Under the pieces are notes generated by a model that was not told the DNA's origin, did not search any database, and was given only the letters and a program-made list of their open reading frames with translations. From NCBI RefSeq assembly GCF_009711415.1, contig NZ_SMLZ01000100.1, positions 1 to 64,000 on the forward strand: a DNA stretch of 64,000 bases, in the 5' to 3' direction. Shown here piece by piece: positions 47,596 to 55,757 of the stretch (its first letter is position 1; each line of letters opens with the position of its first letter). Source of the stretch: Roseibium denhamense (GTDB lineage: Bacteria; Pseudomonadota; Alphaproteobacteria; Rhizobiales; Stappiaceae). The position numbers were made by a program, and so were the translations under genes.

Positions 47596-47702
47596 TATTG
47601 AATCGGAAGCGGACTAATTGGCCTCACACCTATTGATACCGCCGATTTCCGGGACAGGTTCCTTTGTCTGTTTTGGGTTTGGCCAAGAAATCAGAATCGA
47701 TA

Positions 47703-47718
47703 AGATTCACGTCAAACA
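47703..47718. promoter_or_regulatory. parS-like site 4 with GANTC (weak)
   Basis: AGATTCACGTCAAACA has three mismatches to parS, one in the central palindrome, and also carries GATTC (47704-47708). ParB binding is uncertain. Confidence 0.4.
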
Positions 47719-47866
47719 GGCTTCCCAAAAGCTCAATTTTGAATCGCCTGTGTAACGATGGCAGCGCGTGCGAGCCTGGACCAAATTCCCTTAAACACTG
47801 TTTGCAGTGGCTTCCGGCCTCTTGCTAAAGAGGCAGCTCTGATCTTGTCTGAATGGGCCTCATCTT

Positions 47867-49216
47867 ATGAAGGAAACAATCTACGCACTGTCCAGTGGTT
47901 CAGTGCCGTCCGGAGTGGCAGTTATCCGGATATCCGGTCCTGCGGTTCGCAAGGTCGTTTCTTCCTTGTGCCGAAAGATACCTACACACCGTCAGACCCA
48001 GCTTTCCAAACTCCGTGATCCGCAAACGCGGGAGGTGTTGGATGAAGCGCTGGTCCTTTACTTTCAAGGGCCGAACAGTTTTACCGGTGAAGATGTTGCC
48101 GAGATTCACTGCCATGGCGGTCGCGCGGTCGTTGCCGCGGTCCTGAACAGTCTGGCGCAATTTGAAGCGTGCCGGCCTGCAGAACCTGGAGAATTCACGC
48201 GAAGGGCATTTGACGGCGGACGTATGGATCTGACGGAAGTCGAAGGCCTGGCAGATCTTATTGCATCGGAAACAGAGAGCCAGCGCAGACAGGCCGTCAG
48301 GCAAATGGGCGGGGCGCTGGGCAAGCTCTATGATGATTGGCGGAAACGGCTCATCCATATGCGGGCCATGATCGAAGCCGATTTTGATTTTGCAGACGAA
48401 GAAGATGTTCCAGGCAGCGTAGCGGACAAGGTGTGGGCGGAAGCGGGGGAGCTGAAGGCAGAGATCGAAGATCATCTCGTCCGGTCCAAAAGCGGTGAAC
48501 GTTTGCGGTCGGGTGTCCAAGTGGTTTTGATGGGGGCGCCTAACGCAGGCAAATCGAGCCTGTTGAACGCTATTGCCGGACGGGACGTGGCGATCGTTAC
48601 GGAAGAGGCTGGCACCACGCGGGATGTTATCGAGGTTCACCTGGATCTTGTCGGCTACCCGGTGACGCTGGTGGATACGGCAGGCCTACGCAAGGCAGAG
48701 GGTGTTGTAGAGCAAGAAGGTATCCGCAGGGCTGAACAGCGGGGCCGGGAAGCTGACTTGATATTGTGGGCCGTTGAGCCGGATGGAATTGAAAGCACGG
48801 ACAAGGACGGCGGTCTGCCAGCCGATCTTTCAACAGAGGTTCCGGTCTGGACGGTCCGTACAAAAGCGGATCTTGAGACTCCTCCGAAACAAGACTCTTC
48901 CGGAACAACCATTGATATTCCTGCATCAAGCAAGGATCGTAACGGTGTGAGAGCGCTTTTCGAGGCTCTGACATGTTTTGCCAAAGAAACGATATCGGTA
49001 TCCGAAGTTCCCCTGGCAACCAGGTCACGGCACCGTCACTATTTGAATGACTGCCTCACCAATCTTGAGAAGGCTGTCACAGCAGATCATTTGCCTGCGG
49101 AACTGAGGGCTGAGGATTTGAGGCGGGCGGCCGACGATCTCGGCCGCATTACCGGCCGCATAGATGTCGAAGATCTGCTGGATGTGATCTTCCGGGACTT
49201 TTGTATCGGGAAGTGA
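47867..49216 (+). CDS. mnmE: tRNA modification GTPase MnmE
   Basis: MnmE with MnmG makes the 5-carboxymethylaminomethyl group on wobble U34 of tRNAs. The 449-residue protein has the tetrahydrofolate-binding N-domain (MKETIYALSSGSVPSGVAVI, PGEFTRRAFDGGRMDLTEVE), the G1 motif MGAPNAGKSSLLNAIAGRD, the DTAGLRK switch II and the terminal FCIGK with the essential cysteine. Confidence 0.98.
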   Translation: MKETIYALSSGSVPSGVAVIRISGPAVRKVVSSLCRKIPTHRQTQLSKLRDPQTREVLDEALVLYFQGPNSFTGEDVAEIHCHGGRAVVAAVLNSLAQFEACRPAEPGEFTRRAFDGGRMDLTEVEGLADLIASETESQRRQAVRQMGGALGKLYDDWRKRLIHMRAMIEADFDFADEEDVPGSVADKVWAEAGELKAEIEDHLVRSKSGERLRSGVQVVLMGAPNAGKSSLLNAIAGRDVAIVTEEAGTTRDVIEVHLDLVGYPVTLVDTAGLRKAEGVVEQEGIRRAEQRGREADLILWAVEPDGIESTDKDGGLPADLSTEVPVWTVRTKADLETPPKQDSSGTTIDIPASSKDRNGVRALFEALTCFAKETISVSEVPLATRSRHRHYLNDCLTNLEKAVTADHLPAELRAEDLRRAADDLGRITGRIDVEDLLDVIFRDFCIGK

Positions 49217-49218
49217 TC

Positions 49219-49234
49219 TGTTTCACGTGAATCG
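49219..49234. promoter_or_regulatory. parS-like site 5 with GANTC
   Basis: TGTTTCACGTGAATCG has two mismatches to parS. The first, at position 14, creates GAATC (49229-49233). Confidence 0.65.
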
Positions 49235-49271
49235 CTCACTGGCCGCGACTTGTCGATCCTGAACCGTATTG

Positions 49272-49287
49272 TGTTTCACGTGAATCA
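49272..49287. promoter_or_regulatory. parS-like site 6 with GANTC
   Basis: TGTTTCACGTGAATCA is identical to site 3, with one mismatch to parS, creating GAATC (49282-49286). Confidence 0.75.
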
Positions 49288-49597
49288 TCGCAGAAACTGG
49301 TGGCTATTCTTATGTCAGACCAGCGGGCGATTAGTCGGGCTCGCATTGCGGCCCAAAGCTGATCGACTATGGAGTAATCGAGCGTCTTTGGCTGTTTTAT
49401 TTGAAGCGCCCAATGCGCTGAGCTCCCGCACCGGAAAACCCTTTTGACCAATCAGGGTCTCTCAGCGTATAACCAGCGCAATTAACTCCCGGCGAGCCGT
49501 GCTTTTGTTTCGGCGCTTGGTCTGGGCCAGATCCCGAAAACAAGATGTGAATATACGGCCGGCCGGCGAAAAGGCTGTCCGGAACAACGGTGAGACT

Positions 49598-51487
49598 ATG
49601 GACGGTCAAGTTCTATCGTTTGATGTTGTTGTGATTGGCGGCGGTCACGCGGGCTGTGAAGCCGCCGCTGCGTCTGCGCGTATGGGCGTCAGCACCGCCT
49701 TGGTCACACACACATTCGAAACGGTTGGTGTGATGTCGTGTAATCCGGCAATTGGTGGTCTTGGTAAGGGCCACCTCGTGCGCGAGATTGACGCGCTGGA
49801 TGGTTTGATGGGCCGGGTCGCCGATCAGGGCGGTATCCAGTTCCGGATGCTTAATCGGCGGAAAGGACCAGCGGTTCGCGGGCCGCGGGCCCAGGCTGAT
49901 CGGAAGTTATACCGGGAAGCGATGCAGCGGGAGATTGCTGCAACAGATAATCTGACTGTCGTCGAGGGCGAGGCGGATCAGCTCCGGTTTTCGATTAATG
50001 GAGTGATGCGCTCGGTCACCGGGCTTGTTTTGAAGTCCGGCGAGCTTATCGAAACCAAAGCCATCGTGCTCACCAGTGGTACGTTTCTTCGCGGCCTTAT
50101 TCATATTGGTGATCAGAAAATTCCAGCAGGCCGTTCCGGTGAGGCGCCAGCAATGGGCTTGTCTCTATCGCTTGAAGAAATAGGCTTCGCGCTTGGCCGC
50201 CTGAAGACTGGAACGCCAGCACGGCTTGACGGGCGTACCATCCATTGGGACCGGCTGGAGGAACAGCCCGGTGACGATGAGCCGATCCCGTTTTCGACGC
50301 TGACGGACAAGATCTCAACGCCGCAGATCCCATGCCATATTACCCGCACGACACCGGAAACGCACCAGATCATCCGGGACAATCTGAATCGGTCGGCCAT
50401 GTATTCTGGCGAAATCAAAGGCCAGGGCCCGCGCTATTGCCCGTCGATCGAGGACAAGATCGTCCGCTTTGGCGACCGGGATGGCCATCAGATCTTTCTG
50501 GAGCCGGAAGGGCTCGATGATCATACTGTGTATCCGAATGGCATTTCGACATCGCTGCCCGAGGATGCTCAGATCGCCTTTCTGCGCACGATCCCGGGTC
50601 TTGAGGATGTTGAAGTGATCCAACCTGGATATGCAATCGAGTATGACCACGTCGACCCGCGTGAGCTTCGGCCAACCCTCGAGGCGAAACGGTGTGCTGG
50701 TCTTTACCTGGCAGGGCAAATAAACGGCACAACAGGTTATGAAGAAGCTGGCGCCCAAGGCTTGCTGGCAGGTCTCAATGCCGCGCTTCAGGCGGTTGGG
50801 CGGGAGCCGTTCACGGTGGATCGTTCCCAGGGCTATATCGGCGTTATGATCGACGACCTAGTGACACGTGGGATCACCGAGCCATATCGCATGTTCACGT
50901 CCCGGGCTGAGTACCGGCTGTCACTGCGGGCGGACAATGCGGATCAACGTCTGACACCGCTTGGCATTGAGCTTGGGTGCGTGTCGGATGCACGCAGAGA
51001 TGCCTTTGAGACAAAGATGTCACGGCTCGCGGATGTGAGGGAACTGCTTGTCAGCCTCACGGTGACGCCCAACGAGGCGACCAAGAAAGGCCTTCCTGTG
51101 AACCAGGATGGGATCCGCCGGTCAGCATTTGACCTTCTGTCTTATCCCAATGTGACGTTTGACCATTTGAAACAGGTCTGGCCGGAGTTGGACCAGATAG
51201 AAGAAGCTGTCGTGGAGCAGGTCGCTACAGATGCGCTCTATGCCGTCTATCTGGATCGGCAGCAAGCAGATATCGAAGCACTGAAACGGGATGAAGCGCT
51301 GAAGATCCCAGATAGTTTCGATTACGAACGGATCGTTGGTTTGTCTAATGAAGTAAAACAAAAACTGATGTCTGTGCGGCCTGCCACACTTGGCCAGGCC
51401 TCCCGCATGGACGGGATGACACCGGCGGCCCTGACCTTGATCCTGTCACACCTGAAACGGCAGTCGGGCGAGCGGGGAGCCGCCTGA
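49598..51487 (+). CDS. mnmG: tRNA uridine-5-carboxymethylaminomethyl modification enzyme MnmG
   Basis: MnmG is the FAD-binding partner of MnmE in wobble uridine modification. The 629-residue protein has the dinucleotide motif [43 protein letters not shown] and the second-domain [16 protein letters not shown]. The ATG at 49598 has GGTGAG upstream; the frame extends to 49499 without homology. It overlaps rsmG in an ATGA junction. Confidence 0.97.
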   Translation: MDGQVLSFDVVVIGGGHAGCEAAAASARMGVSTALVTHTFETVGVMSCNPAIGGLGKGHLVREIDALDGLMGRVADQGGIQFRMLNRRKGPAVRGPRAQADRKLYREAMQREIAATDNLTVVEGEADQLRFSINGVMRSVTGLVLKSGELIETKAIVLTSGTFLRGLIHIGDQKIPAGRSGEAPAMGLSLSLEEIGFALGRLKTGTPARLDGRTIHWDRLEEQPGDDEPIPFSTLTDKISTPQIPCHITRTTPETHQIIRDNLNRSAMYSGEIKGQGPRYCPSIEDKIVRFGDRDGHQIFLEPEGLDDHTVYPNGISTSLPEDAQIAFLRTIPGLEDVEVIQPGYAIEYDHVDPRELRPTLEAKRCAGLYLAGQINGTTGYEEAGAQGLLAGLNAALQAVGREPFTVDRSQGYIGVMIDDLVTRGITEPYRMFTSRAEYRLSLRADNADQRLTPLGIELGCVSDARRDAFETKMSRLADVRELLVSLTVTPNEATKKGLPVNQDGIRRSAFDLLSYPNVTFDHLKQVWPELDQIEEAVVEQVATDALYAVYLDRQQADIEALKRDEALKIPDSFDYERIVGLSNEVKQKLMSVRPATLGQASRMDGMTPAALTLILSHLKRQSGERGAA

Positions 51488-52149
51488 TGACCTCTGCACC
51501 GGTGTTGAAAAGCTCTGGAGAGGTTGTGCGTAAGTATGGGGATGTTTCACGTGAAACGTTGGAGCGTCTACAGATCTATGTTGACCTTGTTTTGAAGTGG
51601 CAACCCGCACAAAACCTTGTGGCTCCGTCGACGCTGCCGGAAATCTGGACCCGTCACATCGCGGACAGTCTTCAAACCCAATGGAGTTATCCAGAGGCTC
51701 AAACGTGGGTAGATATCGGAAGCGGGGGTGGCTTTCCAGGGATTGTCACGGCGATCCTGCTGGCAGACCGGTCAGATGCCCATGTCCATCTTATCGAAAG
51801 CAATCAGCGGAAAGCAGCTTTCCTTCGGACCGCCTTGAGAGAGACCGGCTCCAACGGAACAGTCCATCCCGGCCGGATCGAATCGGTTGCGAAAGAGTGG
51901 GCGCATGGAAAAGTTGATGTAGTCTCGGCAAGGGCGCTGGCGTCTCTTGATCTGCTTTTTAAGCTGTCAGAGCCATTTACAGCCCAGGGTGCGCGGGCTG
52001 TTTTCCACAAAGGGCAGGATTTTCAGCGCGAAGTTAACGAAGCCTCTGACAGATGGCGGTTTGATCTGGTAGAACAAACTAGTCTTGTAGATCCTACGAG
52101 CCGGATGCTCCTTTTTTCGAACATATCAGCCCGGCCGAGCAGCCTTTAA
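51487..52149 (+). CDS. rsmG: 16S rRNA (guanine527-N7)-methyltransferase RsmG
   Basis: RsmG methylates G527 of 16S rRNA with S-adenosylmethionine. The 220-residue protein has the SAM motif WVDIGSGGGFPGIVTAILL and the family block VSARALASLDLLFKL. Codons for VSRETLERL near the N-terminus contain parS-like site 7, a position also used in other alphaproteobacteria. It is coupled to mnmG and followed by parA after 15 bases. Confidence 0.96.
   Translation: MTSAPVLKSSGEVVRKYGDVSRETLERLQIYVDLVLKWQPAQNLVAPSTLPEIWTRHIADSLQTQWSYPEAQTWVDIGSGGGFPGIVTAILLADRSDAHVHLIESNQRKAAFLRTALRETGSNGTVHPGRIESVAKEWAHGKVDVVSARALASLDLLFKLSEPFTAQGARAVFHKGQDFQREVNEASDRWRFDLVEQTSLVDPTSRMLLFSNISARPSSL
51543..51558. promoter_or_regulatory. 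parS-like site 7, inside rsmG
   Basis: TGTTTCACGTGAAACG has one mismatch to the parS consensus, at the last base. It keeps both arms near canonical and has no GANTC. It is about 0.6 kb upstream of parA. Confidence 0.8.
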
Positions 52150-52164
52150 GGAAGGTGTTGTGCA

Positions 52165-52989
52165 ATGAGCATGCTTCCCGAAACTCCGCGCGTTCTTGCG
52201 CTTGCCAACCAAAAAGGTGGTGTCGGTAAGACGACAACGGCAATTAACCTTGGAACCGCTTTGGCGGCGATTGGCGAAAAAGTCTTGGTGATCGACCTTG
52301 ATCCACAGGGCAACGCATCGACCGGTCTTGGGATCGAACATCGTGACCGTGGCCTGTCCACCTACGAAATCCTCAGTGGAGACTGTTCTCTCGCAGAGGC
52401 CGTCCGTGAAACAGATGTGCAGAGGCTTTGGGTTGCGCCGTCGACAATGGACCTTCTGGGTCTAGAGTTGGAAATCGCTTCCACTGGCGACAGAGCGTTC
52501 CGCTTGAGAAACGCTATCCAGGCGCTCACCCAGTCCCGGTTGTTTGAGGAAATCGGCTTTACGTATGTGCTTGTCGACTGCCCGCCGTCTTTGAACCTTC
52601 TGACGATCAACGCCTTGTCTGCCTCCCATTCGATCCTTGTGCCGCTTCAATGCGAGTTCTTCGCGCTGGAAGGTCTCAGCCAGCTTCTGAGCACGGTCGA
52701 GCAGGTGAAGAACGCGTTGAATTCAGAGCTGAGCATTCATGGGATCGTTTTGACCATGTATGACAGCCGTAACAATCTCTCCAGTCAAGTGGTTGCCGAT
52801 GTGCGCGAAACCATGGGCAATGCGGTTTATGAGACCATCATTCCGCGGAATGTCCGGATCTCCGAGGCGCCATCTTATGGAAAACCGGCTCTCCTATACG
52901 ATCTGAAATGCGCCGGCAGCCAGGCCTATTTGCGGCTTGCGTCCGAGATTATCCAGCGCGAGCGGCAGCTGCGCAAAGTCGCGGCTTAA
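52165..52989 (+). CDS. parA: Chromosome partitioning ATPase ParA
   Basis: ParA is the Walker-type ATPase that moves ParB-parS complexes along the nucleoid. The 274-residue protein has the deviant Walker A NQKGGVGKTTTAINLG and Walker B DLDPQGNASTGLG, and YVLVDCPPSLNLLTINAL. The lack of a long N-terminal DNA-binding extension marks it as the chromosomal (Soj-like) type. A GGAAGGTG site precedes the ATG. Confidence 0.97.
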   Translation: MSMLPETPRVLALANQKGGVGKTTTAINLGTALAAIGEKVLVIDLDPQGNASTGLGIEHRDRGLSTYEILSGDCSLAEAVRETDVQRLWVAPSTMDLLGLELEIASTGDRAFRLRNAIQALTQSRLFEEIGFTYVLVDCPPSLNLLTINALSASHSILVPLQCEFFALEGLSQLLSTVEQVKNALNSELSIHGIVLTMYDSRNNLSSQVVADVRETMGNAVYETIIPRNVRISEAPSYGKPALLYDLKCAGSQAYLRLASEIIQRERQLRKVAA

Positions 52990-53090
52990 CCGGCAGTCGA
53001 ATCGGATCCGGTTCAATTTGTATGTTCGCCAGCGCCTTTTGAAAGCGGGGGCTGGCTGCGTGATATTCAAAGAAAATGAAAAGGTGCGGC

Positions 53091-53996
53091 ATGGCGGAAA
53101 AAGACGTCAAAAACAAGCGTCTCGGCCGGGGATTGGCGGCTCTTATCGGTGATTCAGCCCCTGAAGCCTCACCACCACCGGAAAAGGTCATTCGGGACAG
53201 CCGGAAGGTCCCAATTGAGCATCTTGAGCCCAATCCCAGAAATCCGCGCAAGACCTTTACCGAAAAGGATCTGGCGGATCTTGCCGAGTCCTTGAAAGCC
53301 AAGGGGATTGTACAGCCGATCCTGGTCCGCCCAGCTGCAGGCAAGACGGACCGCTTTGAGATTATTGCGGGTGAGCGCCGCTGGCGGGCAGCTCAACGGG
53401 CCGGTTTGCATGAGGCGCCCATCATCATCCGGGACGTGACCGACCAGGAAGCGCTCGAACTTGCCATCATTGAAAACGTCCAGCGAGCGGACCTCAATCC
53501 CATCGAAGAGGCAATGGGGTATGAGCAACTGACGGCAGAGTTCAGCTACAGTCAGGGCGAGTTGGCGAAGGTTATCGGCAAAAGCCGAAGCCATGTGGCA
53601 AATACTATGCGCCTTTTGAAACTTCCCAATTCGGTAAAAGATTATCTTGCTGAGGGCCTTTTGACGGCCGGCCATGCACGCGCATTGATCACGGTTGAAG
53701 ATCCTGCAGCTCTTGCGGAGCTAATCGTCGAAAAAGGGCTAACGGTCCGCGACGCGGAAAAGATCGCTCAGGACCCGGCTGCCCTTGCGAAAATAAAGGG
53801 CGAGGCGGCGCCGGCAGAGAAACCGCAGAAAGATGCAGATACCAAGGCGCTGGAGAAGCGTTTGACAGATACCCTTGGGCTTAAGGTTACGGTCGGTCAT
53901 AAACCGGGCAAGGAAACTGGTGATTTGAAGATCAAATACACATCGCTTGAGCAGCTTGACGAGCTTTGCAAAAAGCTTGGTGTGCAAGTCCGATGA
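53091..53996 (+). CDS. parB: Chromosome partitioning protein ParB
   Basis: ParB binds parS, hydrolyses CTP and spreads as a sliding clamp. The 301-residue protein has the N-terminal ParA-interacting motif RLGRGLAALIGD, the CTP-binding GERRWRAAQRAGL, the helix-turn-helix GELAKVIGKSRSHVANTMRL and a C-terminal dimer domain. The ATG at 53091 has AAGGTG upstream; ATG 53076 is an alternative. It follows parA by about 100 bases and ends at a terminator. Confidence 0.97.
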   Translation: MAEKDVKNKRLGRGLAALIGDSAPEASPPPEKVIRDSRKVPIEHLEPNPRNPRKTFTEKDLADLAESLKAKGIVQPILVRPAAGKTDRFEIIAGERRWRAAQRAGLHEAPIIIRDVTDQEALELAIIENVQRADLNPIEEAMGYEQLTAEFSYSQGELAKVIGKSRSHVANTMRLLKLPNSVKDYLAEGLLTAGHARALITVEDPAALAELIVEKGLTVRDAEKIAQDPAALAKIKGEAAPAEKPQKDADTKALEKRLTDTLGLKVTVGHKPGKETGDLKIKYTSLEQLDELCKKLGVQVR

Positions 53997-54033
53997 AATT
54001 GAGGCGCTCTTCAGAGTGACTGGCTTTAACGAC

Positions 54034-54062
54034 AAACCCCGCCGTAACTGGCGGGGTTTTTG
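54034..54062 (+). terminator. Terminator of the parAB operon
   Basis: A 10-bp stem (54034-54043 with 54050-54059) has a 6-base loop and a T-run on the plus strand. It lies between convergent parB and holA. Confidence 0.88.
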
Positions 54063-54120
54063 TCTGGCTTGTCGGAGAAGAAAGTTATTTTAACAATATC
54101 AATGACTTGAACATGTCTTG

Positions 54121-55161
54121 TCATCGCCGCTGGTTGCGGGCCCGTGCGGCCCTGCCAATTGTCAGTAAAGCTTCTGAAAGGACAGGGACACCGAGATTGT
54201 CGTTCAGCCGCGAGACTTTGGTTGCCTCCGCGAGGATTCCCAAAGCCCGTTCCAGATCCTTCAAGGCCCAAATCCGAAGTTGCTGCGCAAACCTGGGTTT
54301 CCGTGAAAAGAAAATTGGCGGCCGCTGGCTGTCAACGACTTGCTGGGTGTTTTTACTTGCGTCTATGTCAATCCGCATCCGGTGCAGTTGCTGGAAGTGC
54401 TTCAGCGCCTGATTGGCAATGACGGACGCCTTGGATCCCGCATCTGTGAGGCGTTCAAGACCATGATCCAGTGTTGTGAGATCACCGCCAGCTGCCGCAT
54501 CGATCAGCTCTGAGGTCTCGAAGGCAGACGCATCGCCAATTATGGCTTCAACATCTTCGCTTTCGATCCGTTCCTTGCTCATGGCGTAAAGACAAAGCTT
54601 TTTCAATTCCCCGCGGCTGGCCATGCGGTCGCCGCCGAGAAGACTGTGCAAGGCCGCTCGGGCTTCTCTGGAGATCGCAAGTCCGGCCTCCCGCGTTTCT
54701 TCATCAATCAGGGTGTCGATGCCGCGGTCGTTATCGGAATAACAGGGAATCGCGACCGCACGTTTATGCGGCTCGATGAGCTTCCGCAGCCCAACGCCCT
54801 TTTTTATGTCTCCTGCTTCAAGAACAACGAGCGTTTGCCAGTCATCAAGCTTGAGCACTGGTTCAACACTGGGCGTAAGGTTCTTTCCGCTTGCATCCTT
54901 TACCCAGATAATCCGCCGGCCGCCAAACAAGGGAACGGTTAAAACTTCGTCGATCAGCCGGTCTGCGTCAGAGCTTAGGTCCGATGCATCAATTTTGACC
55001 AGATTGAATGGGTCGTCATCGCCTTCGGAGGCCTTTGCAACCAGGCGCGTTGCGCGTTCCGAGACAAGGCCGGTGTCTGGACCGAAGATCAAAACCACGC
55101 CGCCGCCATTGGGCGGGGTGGCAATAAACCGGTCGATTTCCGCAGCTTTCAATGCTGTCAC
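54121..55161 (-). CDS. holA: DNA polymerase III delta subunit HolA
   Basis: HolA is the clamp-loader wrench that opens the beta clamp. The 346-residue protein is a diverged member, recognised by GGVVLIFGPDTGLVSERA at the start, LVVLEAGDIKKGVGLRKLIE and SRGELKKLCLYAM, and by its invariable place after lptE and leuS. The start is GTG 55161 behind AGGCAGGG. Gene order leuS-lptE-holA suggests one transcription unit. Confidence 0.92.
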   Translation of the reverse strand: MTALKAAEIDRFIATPPNGGGVVLIFGPDTGLVSERATRLVAKASEGDDDPFNLVKIDASDLSSDADRLIDEVLTVPLFGGRRIIWVKDASGKNLTPSVEPVLKLDDWQTLVVLEAGDIKKGVGLRKLIEPHKRAVAIPCYSDNDRGIDTLIDEETREAGLAISREARAALHSLLGGDRMASRGELKKLCLYAMSKERIESEDVEAIIGDASAFETSELIDAAAGGDLTTLDHGLERLTDAGSKASVIANQALKHFQQLHRMRIDIDASKNTQQVVDSQRPPIFFSRKPRFAQQLRIWALKDLERALGILAEATKVSRLNDNLGVPVLSEALLTIGRAARARNQRR

Positions 55162-55184
55162 GGGACCCTGCCTCGAAAAAGGTC

Positions 55185-55757
55185 CTAAGACCTGCTGGCG
55201 AAATGGCCTGCAAGCCGTGCTGTTATGTCGTCAGCCACGGACTTAGCGACGCGTTCCTGTGCATCACGATAAGCCCGCTGATTGGCAAAGCGTTGATCCG
55301 AAAAGTCGTAGGAAGCCGACTTGAAGGACCTGCCGGTCATCAGGGTTTCATTCGTATTGATGTCGCTGAGTACGAATGTGGAATTCATCGTGGTCGTGTA
55401 CGCGGACGGAACGTCAGCAAATTGCTCGACGCCAACATCGGAACTGCTGACATCGATGAGCACCTTCAGCCGGTAACGTTTGGCAGGGCTGCCCGCGCCC
55501 CGCTCCAGATTAAAGGTGAGCTCATTGTAGAGCACCCGGGCTGCATCTTCGTTGGCGAACTGGCTGGAGATGGAGTCCAGATCTATGGCCGCCAGATCAT
55601 CCGCAACCATGGAGGTTGCGCCAAACTCGCCGGACGTTGTGCCGTATAGGGGGCGGACCTGGCAGCCGCTCAGAGCGATGCCGGTGAGGACGAGGCCGCC
55701 GAACACGGCGGCCTTAAAAACTCTTGTGTGCGTGTTTTTCAGGTCAAACAACAACAT
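55185..55757 (-). CDS. lptE: LPS-assembly lipoprotein LptE
   Basis: LptE plugs the outer-membrane LptD translocon for lipopolysaccharide. The 190-residue protein has a lipoprotein signal peptide with lipobox LSGC (Cys32), followed by QVRPLYGT, which is the typical start of mature alphaproteobacterial LptE. The central [15 protein letters not shown] and C-terminal [17 protein letters not shown] fit the family. It overlaps the leuS end by 14 bases. Confidence 0.9.
   Translation of the reverse strand: MLLFDLKNTHTRVFKAAVFGGLVLTGIALSGCQVRPLYGTTSGEFGATSMVADDLAAIDLDSISSQFANEDAARVLYNELTFNLERGAGSPAKRYRLKVLIDVSSSDVGVEQFADVPSAYTTTMNSTFVLSDINTNETLMTGRSFKSASYDFSDQRFANQRAYRDAQERVAKSVADDITARLAGHFASRS

Larger units (their letters stand above)
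47483..47866. other. Intergenic region with clustered parS-like and GANTC sites
   Basis: 384 bases upstream of mnmE contain three parS-like 16-mers and six GANTC motifs (47520, 47590, 47600, 47694, 47704, 47741), where one or two would be expected by chance. No convincing gene is present; an open frame from 47758 runs into mnmE in another frame. Confidence 0.7.
49217..49597. other. Intergenic region between mnmE and mnmG with two parS-like sites
   Basis: This 381-base gap holds parS-like sites at 49219 and 49272 near the mnmE end. The rest shows no gene, RNA or terminator that I can recognise. It is longer than in many relatives where the two genes are close. Confidence 0.6.

Noticed and set aside
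47758-48018. 86-codon plus-strand frame before and inside mnmE
   Set aside because: It overlaps the N-terminus of mnmE in another frame and lacks homology.
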